Below, piece by piece: positions 10,501 to 20,604 of a stretch of 64,000 nucleotides of DNA (positions within the stretch are counted from its first letter, which is position 1; the number at the start of each line of letters is the position of its first letter). The position numbers were made by a program, and so were the translations under genes. The DNA comes from Mantis religiosa (Eukaryota; Arthropoda; Insecta; Mantodea; Mantidae), in the NCBI GenBank assembly GCA_030765055.1, contig CM060958.1, positions 3,593,063-3,657,062 of the forward strand, in the 5' to 3' direction. Under the pieces are notes generated by a model, which had not been told where the DNA came from, did no database searches, and worked only from the letters and a program-made list of their open reading frames with translations.

Positions 10501-13500
10501 ATCTCATGTAGTAGCTCACTGGCTCATACAGCACTTTTCTGAACTCATCCAGATATTTAGGACATTCCCTTATCCCCCTAGGGGCCTACTGCGGTAGGTA
10601 CAGGAATTGGCGATCCCGGGGTACCGAGCCAATCATCCCCATCGTCACCCTCTCACCCCATATTGGATGTGCCACGTTTGTCACCCTTAGTTTTAAGCTT
10701 CTTCCTCTTCTAGGTTTATTGTTCTATTTTAGCTTTAGGTGTTTAGGTTTATAAACTCCTGCCTCACCACCAGGGATCTTTCTTCTATCTTCATGGTTCC
10801 TGTCCCACGGTTCCAGCACGGCTTCCGACTTACGTGCTCTCCGGAGGTCTCAGGCGTGAAGGTTGTAGTGGACTCCCTATTGACCCTGTGTGTGACCTTA
10901 GGTGTGGAGCCTGTCCACACTGTCATGTACACCCACGTAGTCTCCATGAGGCCTGGCTGGTTTTAATGGTCCGAATGCCATGTGTCATTGGGCCAGTATT
11001 ACCAGGCGGACGTGTTACCGCTGATGGGAGCCCTGGTGTAATCAACCACAAGCCCCCTGAATCCGTGCATGCATCTGTTGACTGCTGCACGGCCTAAAGT
11101 GGGGGGCCACAGGTGGTTATTCCTGTGGTAGGGGCCTAAAGCCGAGATGTCACATGGTGAACGGTTCTCACATTTGGGCAACAGTAGTTAGACGGTAGCT
11201 CTTTTGAAATACAACTGAGATCGGTCGTGGGAGGGGTCTCCCATGACGGCGCAGACCGTGAAGATTTGGTGTCTTTTTCTTTCACCCCTGGATGGCAGGC
11301 TGATGCCGACTGTTCCGGAAGGGGGTCCTCTGACCGTGGCTCCTCCGCGCAAACCTTCCCCATTTGATTCCTTTTTTGTCGTGACCCGGGCTTGTGAAAA
11401 CAAGACAATGAGAGACATTAGTCCTTTTTATATACAACGCGAGGTTGATCAGATATGTGGCTGTTTAAAATCGGTACCCTTTTGGTGGAAACAAAGAACG
11501 AGAATCAGTCCCGAAAAGCTCCTGAAGGCTAGCTTGTTGGGTTCCTACCCCACCCGGGTTACCCCACATAAGACATTGAATACCTGTAGAGGGGTCGTGA
11601 CAACCTCCAGTTTGGACGACCTCTCTAATGAGATAGTCTCTAATTTGACTGACCAGAATGTGTGCACGGCATACCGTCTCCTTGGTAAACATGATGGACA
11701 GTCTGTTCCATTGCGGACAGTCTTCCTCACTTTCAAAGGTACCACATTGCTGGATGCTATCTATTGTGGGTACAAACGTGCTGCCGTACGACCATATGTC
11801 CCAAACTCCATGCGCTGTTTTCGGTGTCAGCGATTTGGGAATACTCAGGCCTGCTGTACTTTTGACGCTGTATGCGACCGTTACAGTTTACCTACCCATG
11901 GCGACGCTATATGTACTCATGACCCGGTCTGCGTCAATTGCAGTGGTACACATCCCTCCAGCTCCTGGCAGAGTCCGCAGTTTCTTGATGAGAAGGCCAT
12001 TCAGGAACTGCGCGTCAAGGAACGTTTGTCCTTTCTAGAGGCAAAAAGACGGTTTGAGCAACTGAAACCTGCTGCCAGCTTGGGTTACGCTTCGGCAGTT
12101 CGTAGCTCTCCTGTGCAGGCGATGCAGTCTGTCACCACACAGACCCTCACTGTTTCGGATGCTTCGACCCAATGCGACTTGCTGGGGACTGCCATTCCTT
12201 TTAAGGCGTTGCCACCAGCAGTCTCGTCTAGCTCCTCTACTGCTCCAGCTGCAGCTTCACGTTCCCTGTCGCTTAGCACTACTCCCGGTACTTCTACGGG
12301 TTGCCGCTCCCGTAGTCGCATTCGAGAAACCGGCAGGGCTTCTGTTCAGTCGGTTTGCCAATCCCCTTCTTGAAGGGACTCTTCTGACTCCCGCACCTCT
12401 TAGGAGTCGCCCATGGAGCGACCGTTTGTCGGTCCCAAGTCCGCCAAAGTGCGGAAAAAAGAGAAACGACGTCCGACTACCTGAACCCGCATTCCTCGGG
12501 CCCTTACAATCTTGAATTTTCTCCCTAACTTCACCACTTCCCCCTAGTCCCTTTCCATGGCTCTTTTGACATGGAACATTCGTGGTGTGCGCTCACATAG
12601 GGCAGAGCTCCAGCTCTTGTTGCGGTCCTACAACCCCATAGCGGTTTGTTTACAAGAGACTAAACTTCACCCTCAGGATGCTTTTGATTTGCGTCATTAT
12701 ATTCTGGTACGATTCGACCGTGTGCCGGAAGAGGGTTCTCCTGCTCATGGTGGTGTCATGATCCTCACACGCGCTTATGTTTTTGGTCAACCTCTACCCC
12801 TTAACACTACTTTGCAAGCTGTCGCTCTTTGGCTCAGTCTTCCTGGTTTATCCTTTACCTTATGCACAGTTTACCTTCCCCCTTCAGACTCCATTCTTCC
12901 TGCCGACCTCTCCCAACTCGCTTCGCAGCTCCCCACACCTTTTCTTCTCTTGGGGGATTTTAATGCCCATCATCCATGTTGGGGCTCTCCTAGGGCATGT
13001 GCAAGGGGAACCCTACTTGCTGACTTCTTCGACCAGTTTCCTCTCCTTGTTTTAAATACTGGTGAACCCACCTTTTTTAACGATTCCACCGGTACTCCCT
13101 CCCACCTCGATCTTTCTCTTTGCTGCTCATTGTTTCCAATGGCATGTGGTATCTGACACTCATTCCAGTGATCACTGCCCATGTGTGCTAACGTTGCTCT
13201 CCCACAACGTTCGCATGCAGCCTCTTGGCAACTCTCCAAGGCTAACTGGGCGCTCTTTTCCAAAGCTGCCACATTCAAGGATTCAGAGTTTACTACTATT
13301 GACCTTCTGGTGGACCATTTCACTTCAGTTGTCTCCGCTTGTTGCCAGTAAACGGCCACCCTCGTTCATTCCTGGGCTTCAGGATGGACCTCTCACTGTT
13401 GTAGATGCGGTTGATGTTGCTAACTGCCTGGGTAGCACTTTTGCTGCTGCTTCCTGCTCTGCTAACTACGTTTTGGCATTTCGGGTCCTTAAGTCTCAGA

Positions 13501-16500
13501 TTGAAGCCCAGGAATTCTCTTTCCGTTCAGCTAACCGGGAGTGCTACAACGCAGAATTAAGCTTACGGGAGCTGGACTCGGTGTTATGCTCCTCTCCCTT
13601 TTCCGCTCCTGGGCCTGATGGTGTTCACATGGCTATGCTTCAACACCTCTCCTTTGCTAGTAAAGACATTCTGCCAAGCATGTACAACCGTATCTGCTTA
13701 CGTTGAACTTTTTAGTATCTACCAGGCCCTTCTTTTTATCAGCCAGCAGCATTCGTACCAATTTGCCCTTTGTAGCAATTCTCTGAGTGCTCTGCAGAGC
13801 CTTCATTTGCTGTACTCCAGTCATCCTTTGCTACAGCGTATACAGTATCAGTTGCATTCCCTCGCTAATTCGGGGTTCCGTGTGTCTTTTGTTTGGGTTC
13901 CTGGACACGTCGGTATTCCGGGTAATGAGGCTGCTGATGCTGCTGCTAAGTCTGCGATTTTATCTCCCAATGTTTTTAGCGATTCTGTTCCTGTTGAGGA
14001 CCTCACTGTTTCCCTTAGCCGTGCCATCCTTAGGTGTTGACATAACGACTGGTCCACGCTAGGTGGAAACAAACTTCGGGAGGTTAAACCTCTCCCTGTT
14101 CCCTGGGCTACATCTTCGCATTCTTCTTGCAGGGAAGGGGTTATTTTAGCTAGACTTTGCATCGGTCATTGCCGTTTTAGCCATCAGCATTTGTTCCGTG
14201 AGGGTCCGGCACCTCATTGTACTCGCTGTGGTGAGCGGTTGACAGTGTGCCACCTTTTATTGGAATGCCGTTCTTACACCACGTTGCGCTCGTCCTTGTG
14301 TTTGGGCACTTCTCTCAGCGCGCTGCTCAGGGACGACGCTGGTGCTGTAGAGGTCCTGTTCGCCTTTTTACAGCGCAGCGGTATGTGGCGTTTATCTGAT
14401 TTTCTCACCTCTCCAGGTTTTACCAGTTCCTTCGCCGTCCTTTATTTTAAGTATTTCTCGGCATTCCTATTTTAACTGTTTTAGTGTTTTTAGTGTGTAA
14501 TCCTATGTTGAGGTAGCCATTTACTTCTCGGGCTCTAATAACCTTAGCCGTTGGGCACCCTTAAACCCTACTACTACTACTACTACATCCCCTTATATAC
14601 CAATAGTTTTCAGAATGTTCTAGTTCTCTGGCAATAGTATTTGTTAAATTTATTGGGAGTCGATGAATGACACTAAACAACACTTACTTTTAAATTTTCC
14701 CAGAACTAGTTTCAGCTGAAGATAGAGGGAAGGCCTCTGAAACTAGTTCCGGGAAAATTTAAAAGTAAGTGTTGTTTAGTGTCATTAATCGACTCCCAAT
14801 AAATTTAATTTATACAGCACTGTTTTCAACACTTCCATGAAAGGATTTAATAGTATTTGTGTTTTACTCTTGGCGAGCACCAACCTCGGCTGCTGCATCA
14901 CAAAGTACTTTCTGTTTGCAGGGTACAGATGGGGTATTGTCTCCAGAAGCAGGGACGAGAGAAAGAGGCCCAGAGTATATATGCTACAGCACTTAAACAG
15001 AAACCTGATGATATCGGCCTTGTTGCCATTGCAAGTAGCAACATGGTTGCTATTAACAAAGATCAGAATGTCTTTGACTCCAAGAAGAAGATGAAGAATG
15101 CAACTGTTGATGGTCTGGAACACAAACTGACATCACGCCAGCGACGTGCCATTGCTCTGAACCATTGCTTGCTGGCACTATACACAAACCAGGGGGAGCA
15201 GTGTCTGCAACTATGTGACAAGTTGGTCGCAAGTTATCCAGACATGGCCAATGAGGCTGCGCTAGTTAGGGCCACACAGCTTGCTAAGGACGGCAAGGTG
15301 AAGGAGGCTGCTGGCGTGCTGGAGAAGCAGGCCAAGGCTAGCCACAGTGACAAGGCTCTAGCACTACAGTTGGCAGCCGTGCAGCTCCTGCTGTCAGAGG
15401 CTGATCGTAAAGAGGCCTGTAGAATATTGCAGAACCTGGGAGAGGCAACATTTAAACCAGGAGTTGTGAGTGCATTGGTAACACTGTACCTGGCTGAGGG
15501 AAACCGTGATGGTGCATCAGAAGTGCTTAAGGGTGCCGTGGATTGGTACCGGAAGAATAAAGTCAGTACTGGTGATCTCAGCACACTCTGGCGGCAAGCT
15601 GCAGACTTTCATCTGCGTGGTGGTGAACCTGCTGTAGCTGCCAAGAGCTTAGAGGAGCTGCTGCGTCTCAATCCTGGTGACAAGAAGACACTAGCGCAGC
15701 TTGTCGTTGCATATGCGCAGGTAAGTCAAGCCCCTGGCAGGCATACTGCTTGCTGTAATTGTCATGTGGTGACAAGTTCAATGTACGTGTAACTTGTTGT
15801 TGATATTAAATTTTAGATGAGTCGCATTTTTTTACACATCTGCTTCACCTATAGGTACGAAAGTGAAGCAGATGTGTAAAAAATGCGACTCATCTAAAAT
15901 TTAATAATTTTTCGCTTCACTGTGGTGTTCCAATACAGTTGAATCTCGATATATTGTTGTTGATAGTTCGACCCAGCGAGAGCACAAGCACTAAGCAAGC
16001 AGCTGCCAGCACTAGACTTAACGAAGGGGGCTGATGTAGATATTCTGGAAACATCCAACTGGATGATGGGCACCAAAGTGATCAAGAAGGTAGCGAAAGT
16101 GGAGGCTTCACCAGGGTAAGACATGGTTGTATCATTGGCAGTGATGTGTGAGAGGACCACCACTTACTCTTTAACACCTGCTCTCTGTTTAACAGAACAC
16201 CTGGGGATGAGCTGATCCAGAAGAAGAAGGCCAAACGTAAGCGGAAAGGCAAGCTTCCAAAGAACTACGACCCTACTGCAACACCAGATCCAGAACGTTG
16301 GCTGCCAAGACACGAGAGAACAGGCTACCGCAAGAAGAAGGATCGACGTAACAAAGACATTGGCAAGGGTACTCAGGGTGCTGCAACAGATGCCAGCGAT
16401 AAATAGTGAGTACACCCTAACCAATCATAACTGTCTTAGCAGCGTCATGTCAATCAAACAGAACTTAATGTGTGTGTTTTTGTTTTAGTGACATCACCAA

Positions 16501-16627
16501 GATGCCAACGCAGCAGAAGTCTGTAGCACCCACACCAAACAGTCCCATACCACTAGAGAGCGTTGGGCCTCGGCAGCAGCAGCGGAAGATGCAACAAAAG
16601 AAGAAAAAGAAGGGAGGCAAATGGTAG
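7596..16627 (+). CDS. SRP72: Signal recognition particle subunit SRP72
   Basis: SRP72 works with SRP68 on 7SL RNA in the cytosolic particle that brings signal-peptide-bearing ribosomes to the ER. Nine exons join in phase: 7596-7698, 7885-8002, 8082-8219, 8297-8414, 9946-10136, 14922-15720, 15967-16115, 16196-16405, 16489-16627 (TAG). They encode 654 residues; the human protein has about 671. TPR-type helical repeats begin at the N-terminus (NRFGQNGEYERALKTANK) and run to about residue 520; a conserved INKDQNVFDSKKK lies near 267. The C-terminal RNA-binding part carries GKLPKNYDPTATPDPERW, GYRKKKDRR and a lysine-rich end KKKKKGGKW. The first ATG matches the family start. Intron 4 holds a SINE-tail array, intron 5 a 4.2-kb LINE, and intron 6 a foldback element whose target duplication overlaps the acceptor. 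No coding disruption is seen. Confidence 0.97.
8850..9345 (-). repeat. Tandem array of a SINE tail (about 108-bp unit)
   Basis: Four to five head-to-tail copies of about 108 bp share AATGAAATGATGTTCAAAT, CATAGAGCTTAGAGTTACC and TTTCAGGATAAGGGAAAACC. On the minus strand the unit equals the 3' body of the SINE seen complete at 40918-41157. The tRNA-like head is absent. Located in SRP72 intron 4. Confidence 0.8.
11243..12373 (+). pseudogene. LINE ORF1 (gag-like, zinc knuckle)
   Basis: This intact frame of 376 codons belongs to the LINE. A zinc-knuckle-like segment CFRCQRFGNTQACC has Asn where the CCHC histidine is expected; a second Cys/His cluster follows (HDPVCVNCSGTHPS). The C-terminal third is rich in Ser, Pro and Ala. 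Such proteins bind element RNA in the RNP. The reading frame is open but the element lacks RT, so it is scored as an element relic. Confidence 0.75.
12557..13704 (+). pseudogene. LINE ORF2 5' part: AP endonuclease and start of RT
   Basis: The endonuclease is clear: LLTWNIRGVRSHRAELQ, VCLQETKL, LLGDFNAHHPCWGS, THLDLSL-type SHLDLSL, then SDHCPCVL. A frameshift near 13125-13156 splits it between two frames. The second frame continues to the RT entry motif SAPGPDGVHMAMLQHL at 13600-13650 and ends at a TGA at about 13704, where the deletion junction joins RNase H sequence. Confidence 0.85.
13705..14475 (+). pseudogene. LINE ORF2 3' part: RNase H and C-terminal zinc finger
   Basis: RNase H residues are visible (FALCSNSLSALQSL with the Asp replaced by Asn; VWVPGHVGIPGNEAADAAAK). 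The frame stops at TGA 14038-14040. The last open frame has a Cys-Cys-His-Cys tail CTRCGERLTVCHLLLECRSY, characteristic of the LINE ORF2 end. Confidence 0.8.
14646..14808. repeat. Foldback element F2, copy 1
   Basis: This is a near-perfect inverted repeat. Arms of about 60 bp read GGGAGTCGAT(T)AATGACAC and AACAACACTTACTTTTAAATT, then ACTAGTTTC on the way in; the reverse complement lies on the way out. The right arm contains a hammerhead-like core (14716-14742). A longer copy is at 25520-25810. The left arm is shortened by about 20 bp at the centre. Located in SRP72 intron 5, 110 bp before exon 6. Confidence 0.85.
14716..14742 (+). ncRNA. Hammerhead-ribozyme-like core
   Basis: CTGAAGA (the CUGANGA box), one extra T, a perfect 5-bp stem AGAGG/CCTCT with a 5-nt loop, then GAAAC. 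The arrangement matches the conserved half of a hammerhead. Stem III and the cleavage-site side are not obvious, so activity is unknown. Confidence 0.5.
15806..15953. repeat. Foldback element F1 inserted at the SRP72 intron 6 acceptor
   Basis: A 148-bp insertion has arms of about 45 bp (TTAAATTTTAGATGAGTCGC, TTTACACATCTGCTTCAC and the reverse complement) and a 50-bp one-sided tail (TTCACTGTGGTGTTCCAATA, ending GATA). It is flanked by a perfect 12-bp direct repeat TTGTTGTTGATA (15794-15805 and 15954-15965). The right copy forms the splice acceptor (GATAG at the exon 7 boundary). Copies with the same ends are at 19422-19628 and 20410-20593. Confidence 0.9.
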
Positions 16628-16648
16628 TTGGCTGTACAGACAAATGAA

Positions 16649-16654
16649 AATAAA
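16649..16654 (+). promoter_or_regulatory. SRP72 polyadenylation signal
   Basis: AATAAA lies 22 bp after the SRP72 stop codon, so the 3' UTR is probably very short. Confidence 0.7.
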
Positions 16655-16659
16655 ACATA

Positions 16660-17426
16660 GCATGACTTTGCAGATTCTAATTTCAAATATCAATTGAACC
16701 AATTCCTGATAATGAAATAAGACTATTTCTTCCTCACATCCCAAAACAAACCTTTATATTGCAACTACACACTTTTAAAAAGTCTGATGTTTTGTTGACT
16801 ACCTGTACTCTTATTGCTCTATCTACTTTAAGATAAACATTATCTTATTGTAATTCCAGGGGAATACAGTAGACTTTAAGTGATAGTTAAATGTTTTGTC
16901 ATGTCTTTGTCCAAATGAATAACGACTTGAGACAAGTTTATTAGAAAATTTAAACAAAAATTTCAGTAAGTGTAGTCACAGAGAAAAAAAAAAAAAAAAA
17001 AACTATTTGATATAAATTGTATGTTTTACAAAATGTACATTTGTTGTTTAGTAACATTTTGTCTATCTCTTACAGTTTACCAGTTATACAAATGTCATAC
17101 AGAATAAAGAGAACTTTAGCGGACACTCCCAGAAAATTCAAGATATCATTTTGTCATAAAAATATTCCATATCAAGGATAGTCTGGGGTGAAAGTATTTT
17201 GTTTTATCCTTGGAAGATGCTGAACTTAAGAGTTTAGTATATGACTTTAATTATACTTTTGACAGACCTTTTTCTGTATTCAGGGAATCTCTTATTTCTG
17301 TTGAAATACAATAATTCTATTAACCGTAAATATCTTGTAGATATAATAAAACAGAAAAATATTAAAAAAATGAAATCATTAATGATGTTTTGGAAGAGCC
17401 TCATGCCTCAAATGTTGTTTGTAAAC
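16660..17426. other. Intergenic, no gene seen
   Basis: AT-rich sequence with a 19-A run at about 16985-17003. I see no coding frame or element with a recognisable match in the window. Confidence 0.5.
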
Positions 17427-17800
17427 AACTGTACAGTAGAACCTTGTTTACCCGGATCAACTGGGACCAGAATTGATCCGAGTTAACGAAAATCCAGGTT
17501 ATGTAGAGAACGAGAAATTACTATTGGAAATTAAATGTAACCATTTAACGTAATTTTCAGTATTCATTTCTCTATAAACACTTAACATGCATATGATTGT
17601 CATGGGCCTGGGGGGGGGGGGGGGGGGCAGAGATTCACACAGCATATTGCATCAAGTAACAGGAGTGATAAGTACGGAGTATAGGAGTTGGAAGGAAACA
17701 ACTTGCTTGCTGACTGTTCCATAGGTGAAGGTCAGTGTGCAACATATAACAGAAACTCTTTGTCATAGTAATGCAGAAAGTTGTTGGAGGTACTGAAAAT
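17427..17800 (+). repeat. pogo/Tigger-like element remnant
   Basis: It starts with CAGTAGAACCTTGTTTACCC and GGGACCAGAATTGATCCGAG, the style of terminal repeat used by pogo/Tigger DNA transposons. The following 250 bp, including an 18-G run (17610-17627) and GACTGTTCCATAGGTGAAGG, recurs in reverse at 48910-49140. No transposase was recognised. Confidence 0.55.
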
Positions 17801-17854
17801 GTCTGACCTTGAGTCATGCCTTAGAACAGAATCTGACAAACACTATTACTGCAT

Positions 17855-18135
17855 TCCAATGTGTAAGGACTATGATACAATGAAGCACAAAATTAATATA
17901 ATTTTGAGTCGAACTAATACTCAATGTTCCACTTATTGCTAGTATTTACCTAGAATGCGTTTTGTTAAGATCTTCCTAACATCAGCTATTGTCGAGTAAT
18001 GGATGTTGGTTTGGTGAACTCCTTGGAGGTGATTGGAGCATTAAGTATTGGTTAGACTCAAAATTATATTAATGGGAGAACATATTCATATGGAAAAATA
18101 AGGACAGAGTAATGAACTTTAAAATCCCACCAGTA
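17855..18135 (-). mobile_element. Penelope-like element 3' ends (two fragments)
   Basis: 17855-18040 is the minus-strand 3' tail of the subfamily at 28.6-29.8 kb, from the TTCCAATGTGTAAGG terminus to GGTTTGGTGAACTCCTTGG. Its hammerhead-like site has lost three bases (GACAATAGCTGATGTTAGGA). 18045-18135 is a separate plus-strand scrap encoding WKNKDRVMNFKIPP-like sequence. Confidence 0.7.
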
Positions 18136-18392
18136 TATACATAATTTGACAAAGTAGTTCATAGTTCCACCAACAAAAGTTAATAGCACGTGAACACTCA
18201 ACCAGAGCGCTGTTGCCAAGCTTAGTGGGTATATCGGCAGAGGTTCTGTATATAGCATGTTTTGCACGCCAGCGAAGCTTCTGCCTATTTTTCCTGTAAT
18301 TAAACAACACATTAAATATTCATAAAACATTAAAATCTTATTTGAGTTTGATTTTTGAGTCACTATATTTACACTCAAACTTCACTTACTTG

Positions 18393-18800
18393 TATAATTG
18401 AAACGTTTTCAAGATCATTCGATCTCATCCTCAGCTGTTTGGTGACTAAATGAACCTTCCTCTTCTTCCACTACTATGGAGCTCCGATCACTCTGCCATC
18501 TGGTGTTAGGGGCACTAAGTTTTAATACTTCATTTAATGCCGGGATTTCAAAATTTATAACTTTATCACGGTTTTTGTTTATGAATATTTTTTTCCAAAT
18601 ATCCAATTCTATGGGTGTACTTAAAGATTTTAACAGTTTAATGTTGTGGCCAATGTTGTGGTTTTCTGTCCAAAAATGGTGTGAAACTGCAGATTTTTCT
18701 GTTTGTTTCAACTTAATGTTCCTCTGGTGTTCTTTTTGCCTGGTTAACAAGTTTCTCTTAGTTTTTCCTATGTAGCTTTTTTTCACAGGTTTCACAATTA
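18393..18800 (-). mobile_element. Penelope-like element, GIY-YIG end, left arm of an inverted pair
   Basis: The minus strand encodes KSYIGKTKRNLLTRQKEHQR, QTEKSAVSHHFWTENHNIGH and the C-terminus NFEIPALNEVLKLSAPNTRW to a TGA or TAA shortly after DEIE. The 3' noncoding part begins with a hammerhead-like core at 18407-18434. It is head-to-head with the plus-strand copy that starts near 18801. Confidence 0.85.
18407..18434 (-). ncRNA. Hammerhead-ribozyme-like core
   Basis: On the minus strand: CTGAGGA, T, stem GAGATC/GATCTT (six pairs, one G-U) with loop GAAT, then GAAAAC. It is identical to the core at 19955-19982. Confidence 0.5.
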
Positions 18801-19135
18801 AATAGATGGTATTAAATGGATTCAACCCAGCCATCATAAGGAACATGATGAAGAGAAAAGAAAAACTGAAGATATCAAAAAATACCACTCTCACACCACT
18901 TAAAAACACAAATTGGCAATATAGAAAATTCACCTACCATCCATGGGCTTTTAGAAAATTTGAACGAATCTTCAAAAGACTAAACTTAAAACTAGCACCC
19001 CAAAATAAATTCAGTCTGAGGAACCTGCTAAATAAACCATTGAAAAATACAATCCCCAACAATTTGAAATCAGGAATTTATCAGATTAATTGTGAAACCT
19101 GTGAAAAAAGCTACATAGGAAAAACTAAGAGAAAC

Positions 19136-19409
19136 AATATAAAAATTATTTTTGGTTGGTTTATTGACACTCGTCACTTACTTTTTCATATATTTATGAG
19201 AGACTAGTTTCAAAGGCCCTGGCCTCCATTTTCAATCTCTTCCCAACTGGAAGCCAGTTGGGAAGAGATTGAAAATGGAGGCCAGGGCCTTTGAAACTAG
19301 TCTCTCATAAATATATGAAAAAGTAAGTGACGAGTGTCAATAAACCAACCAAAAATAATTTTTATATTAATTTTGACGTCACTGTTACTAAATTCCTCCA
19401 AACACACAT
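19136..19409. repeat. Foldback element P5 in the PLE
   Basis: A near-perfect palindrome of about 110-bp arms (TTTTTGGTTGGTTTATTGAC, CGTCACTTACTTTTTCATAT and their complement) is followed by a one-sided tail. It is flanked by TAAGAGAAAC (19126-19135 and 19410-19419). Each arm has a decayed hammerhead-like motif: TTGAAAA, T, stem GGAGGC/GCCTTT, GAAAC. The same 3' tail belongs to the PLE at 4845-5245, so P5 is derived from that PLE end. Confidence 0.85.
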
Positions 19410-19421
19410 TAAGAGAAACTT

Positions 19422-19628
19422 ATTAAATGTTAGATGAGTCGTATTTCTTACACATCTGCTTCACTTTCGTACCTATTTTGAGGACATCTCGATATAAGAG
19501 AAACTTATTAATTTTTAGATGAGTCGTATTTATTACACATCTGCTTCACTTATTTTGAGGACATGTTTCGCAAATCATCTTATGCGACTCGCTTCACTGT
19601 GGTGTTCCAATACAGTTAAATCTCGATA
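19422..19628. repeat. Foldback element F1, second copy, rearranged
   Basis: It is flanked by a 12-bp direct repeat TAAGAGAAACTT (19410-19421 and 19629-19640) and ends with CAGTTAAATCTCGATA like the other F1 copies. Its inside is rearranged: two same-direction partial arms (19432 and 19515) instead of an inverted pair. It shares its target site with the P5 foldback next to it. Confidence 0.8.
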
Positions 19629-19954
19629 TAAGAGAAACTTGTTAACCAGGCAAAAAGAACACCAGAGGAACATTAAGTTGAAACAAACAGAAAAATCTGC
19701 AGTTTCACACCATTTTTGGACAGAAAACCACAACATTGGCCACAACATTAAACTGTTAAAATCTTTAAGTACACCCATAGAATTGGATATTTGGGAAAAA
19801 ATATTCATAAACAAAAACCGTGATAAAGTTATAAATTTTGAAATCCCGGCATTAAATGAAGTATTAAAACTTAGTGCCCCTAACACCAGATGGCAGAGTG
19901 ATCGGAGCTCCATAGTAGTGGAAGAAGAGGAAGGTTCATTTAGTCACCAAACAG

Positions 19955-19982
19955 CTGAGGATGAGATCGAATGATCTTGAAA
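19955..19982 (+). ncRNA. Hammerhead-ribozyme-like core
   Basis: CTGAGGA, T, six-pair stem GAGATC/GATCTT closed by GAAT, then GAAAAC. It overlaps the last codons of the PLE frame and its stop codon. Confidence 0.55.
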
Positions 19983-20104
19983 ACGTTTCAATTATACAAC
20001 AAGTAAGTGAAGTTTGAGTGTAAACATAGTGACTCATAAATCACAATCAAATATGAAGAATACTTCACTGTTAATAATGCTTCTGCTTTTAATATTTATT
20101 AAAA

Positions 20105-20398
20105 TCTTACCTTGACACACATCACAGCAGTGAAACAGCAAGCACAGTTTCCAATTCAGTAACTCGCTTTCCAACTTTATAGATCTTCCCCGGAGATTGA
20201 AACACACGTACGCTCCCTTTTTCTAAGGATGAAGCTGTTTCACTACAAATTTGTGACAGTGTGTGTACACTACCTACACACAAGCTTCCACAGTTATGCT
20301 GGGTTTTTGAAAAATCTACACTTGCTCTATATTTTGGATGCGAGAGCTCTCGTAAAACCTTGTTCACTTAATGTAATTTTTCTGCCCTGAGAATAAAT
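20105..20398. other. Unassigned, possibly transposon-derived
   Basis: A minus-strand open stretch (20122-20367, 81 codons) contains KTQHNCGSLCVGSVHTLSQI and VGKRVTELETVLAVSLL. I do not recognise it and see no splice partners. It could be a relic of a DNA transposon. Confidence 0.25.
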
Positions 20399-20409
20399 CA
20401 CTTCATGTT

Positions 20410-20593
20410 TATTAAATTATAGATGAGTCATATTTATTACACATCAGCTTTACTTATGTACCTGTCATGTTTTGTGAACCATGTCCTCAATATAGGTAAG
20501 TAAGTGAAGCTGATGTGTAATAAATACAATTCATCTATAATTTAATAACTGTTTCACTTCACTGTGGTGTTCCAATACAGTTAAATTTTGATA
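20410..20593. repeat. Foldback element F1, third copy
   Basis: An inverted repeat (TATTAAATTATAGATGAGTC, TATTTATTACACATCAGCTT) with a central spacer of about 40 bp and the one-sided tail ending GATA. An 11-bp direct repeat CACTTCATGTT flanks it (20399-20409 and 20594-20604). Confidence 0.85.
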
Positions 20594-20604
20594 CACTTCA
20601 TGTT

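Larger units (their letters stand above)
10411..14589 (+). mobile_element. I-clade-type LINE, internally deleted
   Basis: The order is 5' UTR, gag-like ORF1 (11243-12373), endonuclease and start of RT (12557-13704), RNase H (about 13705-14038), a C-terminal zinc-finger tail (about 14191-14475), and a (TAC)n 3' end at 14568-14586. An 11-bp direct repeat CCCTTATATAC at 10400-10410 and 14590-14600 is a good candidate target duplication and sets the ends. Most of the RT domain, including the catalytic palm motifs, is missing at about 13690. The copy lies in the sense direction in SRP72 intron 5. Confidence 0.85.
18801..19985 (+). mobile_element. Penelope-like element, right arm, interrupted by two insertions
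   Basis: The frame begins with RT C-terminal and linker sequence (TYHPWAFRKFERIFKRLNLK, SLRNLLNKPLKNTIPN), then GIYQINCETCEKSYIGKTKR. It is broken at 19136 and resumes at 19629 (NLLTRQKEHQRNIKLKQTEK) to DEIE and TGA at 19972-19974. The gap holds two foldback elements. The 3' end carries a hammerhead-like core at 19955-19982. GIY-YIG proteins of PLEs nick DNA for target-primed reverse transcription. Confidence 0.85.

Noticed and set aside
11243..14475. Host genes inside SRP72 intron 5
   Set aside because: The gag-like, endonuclease, RNase H and zinc-finger order, the (TAC)n tail and the 11-bp flanking repeat show a LINE copy.
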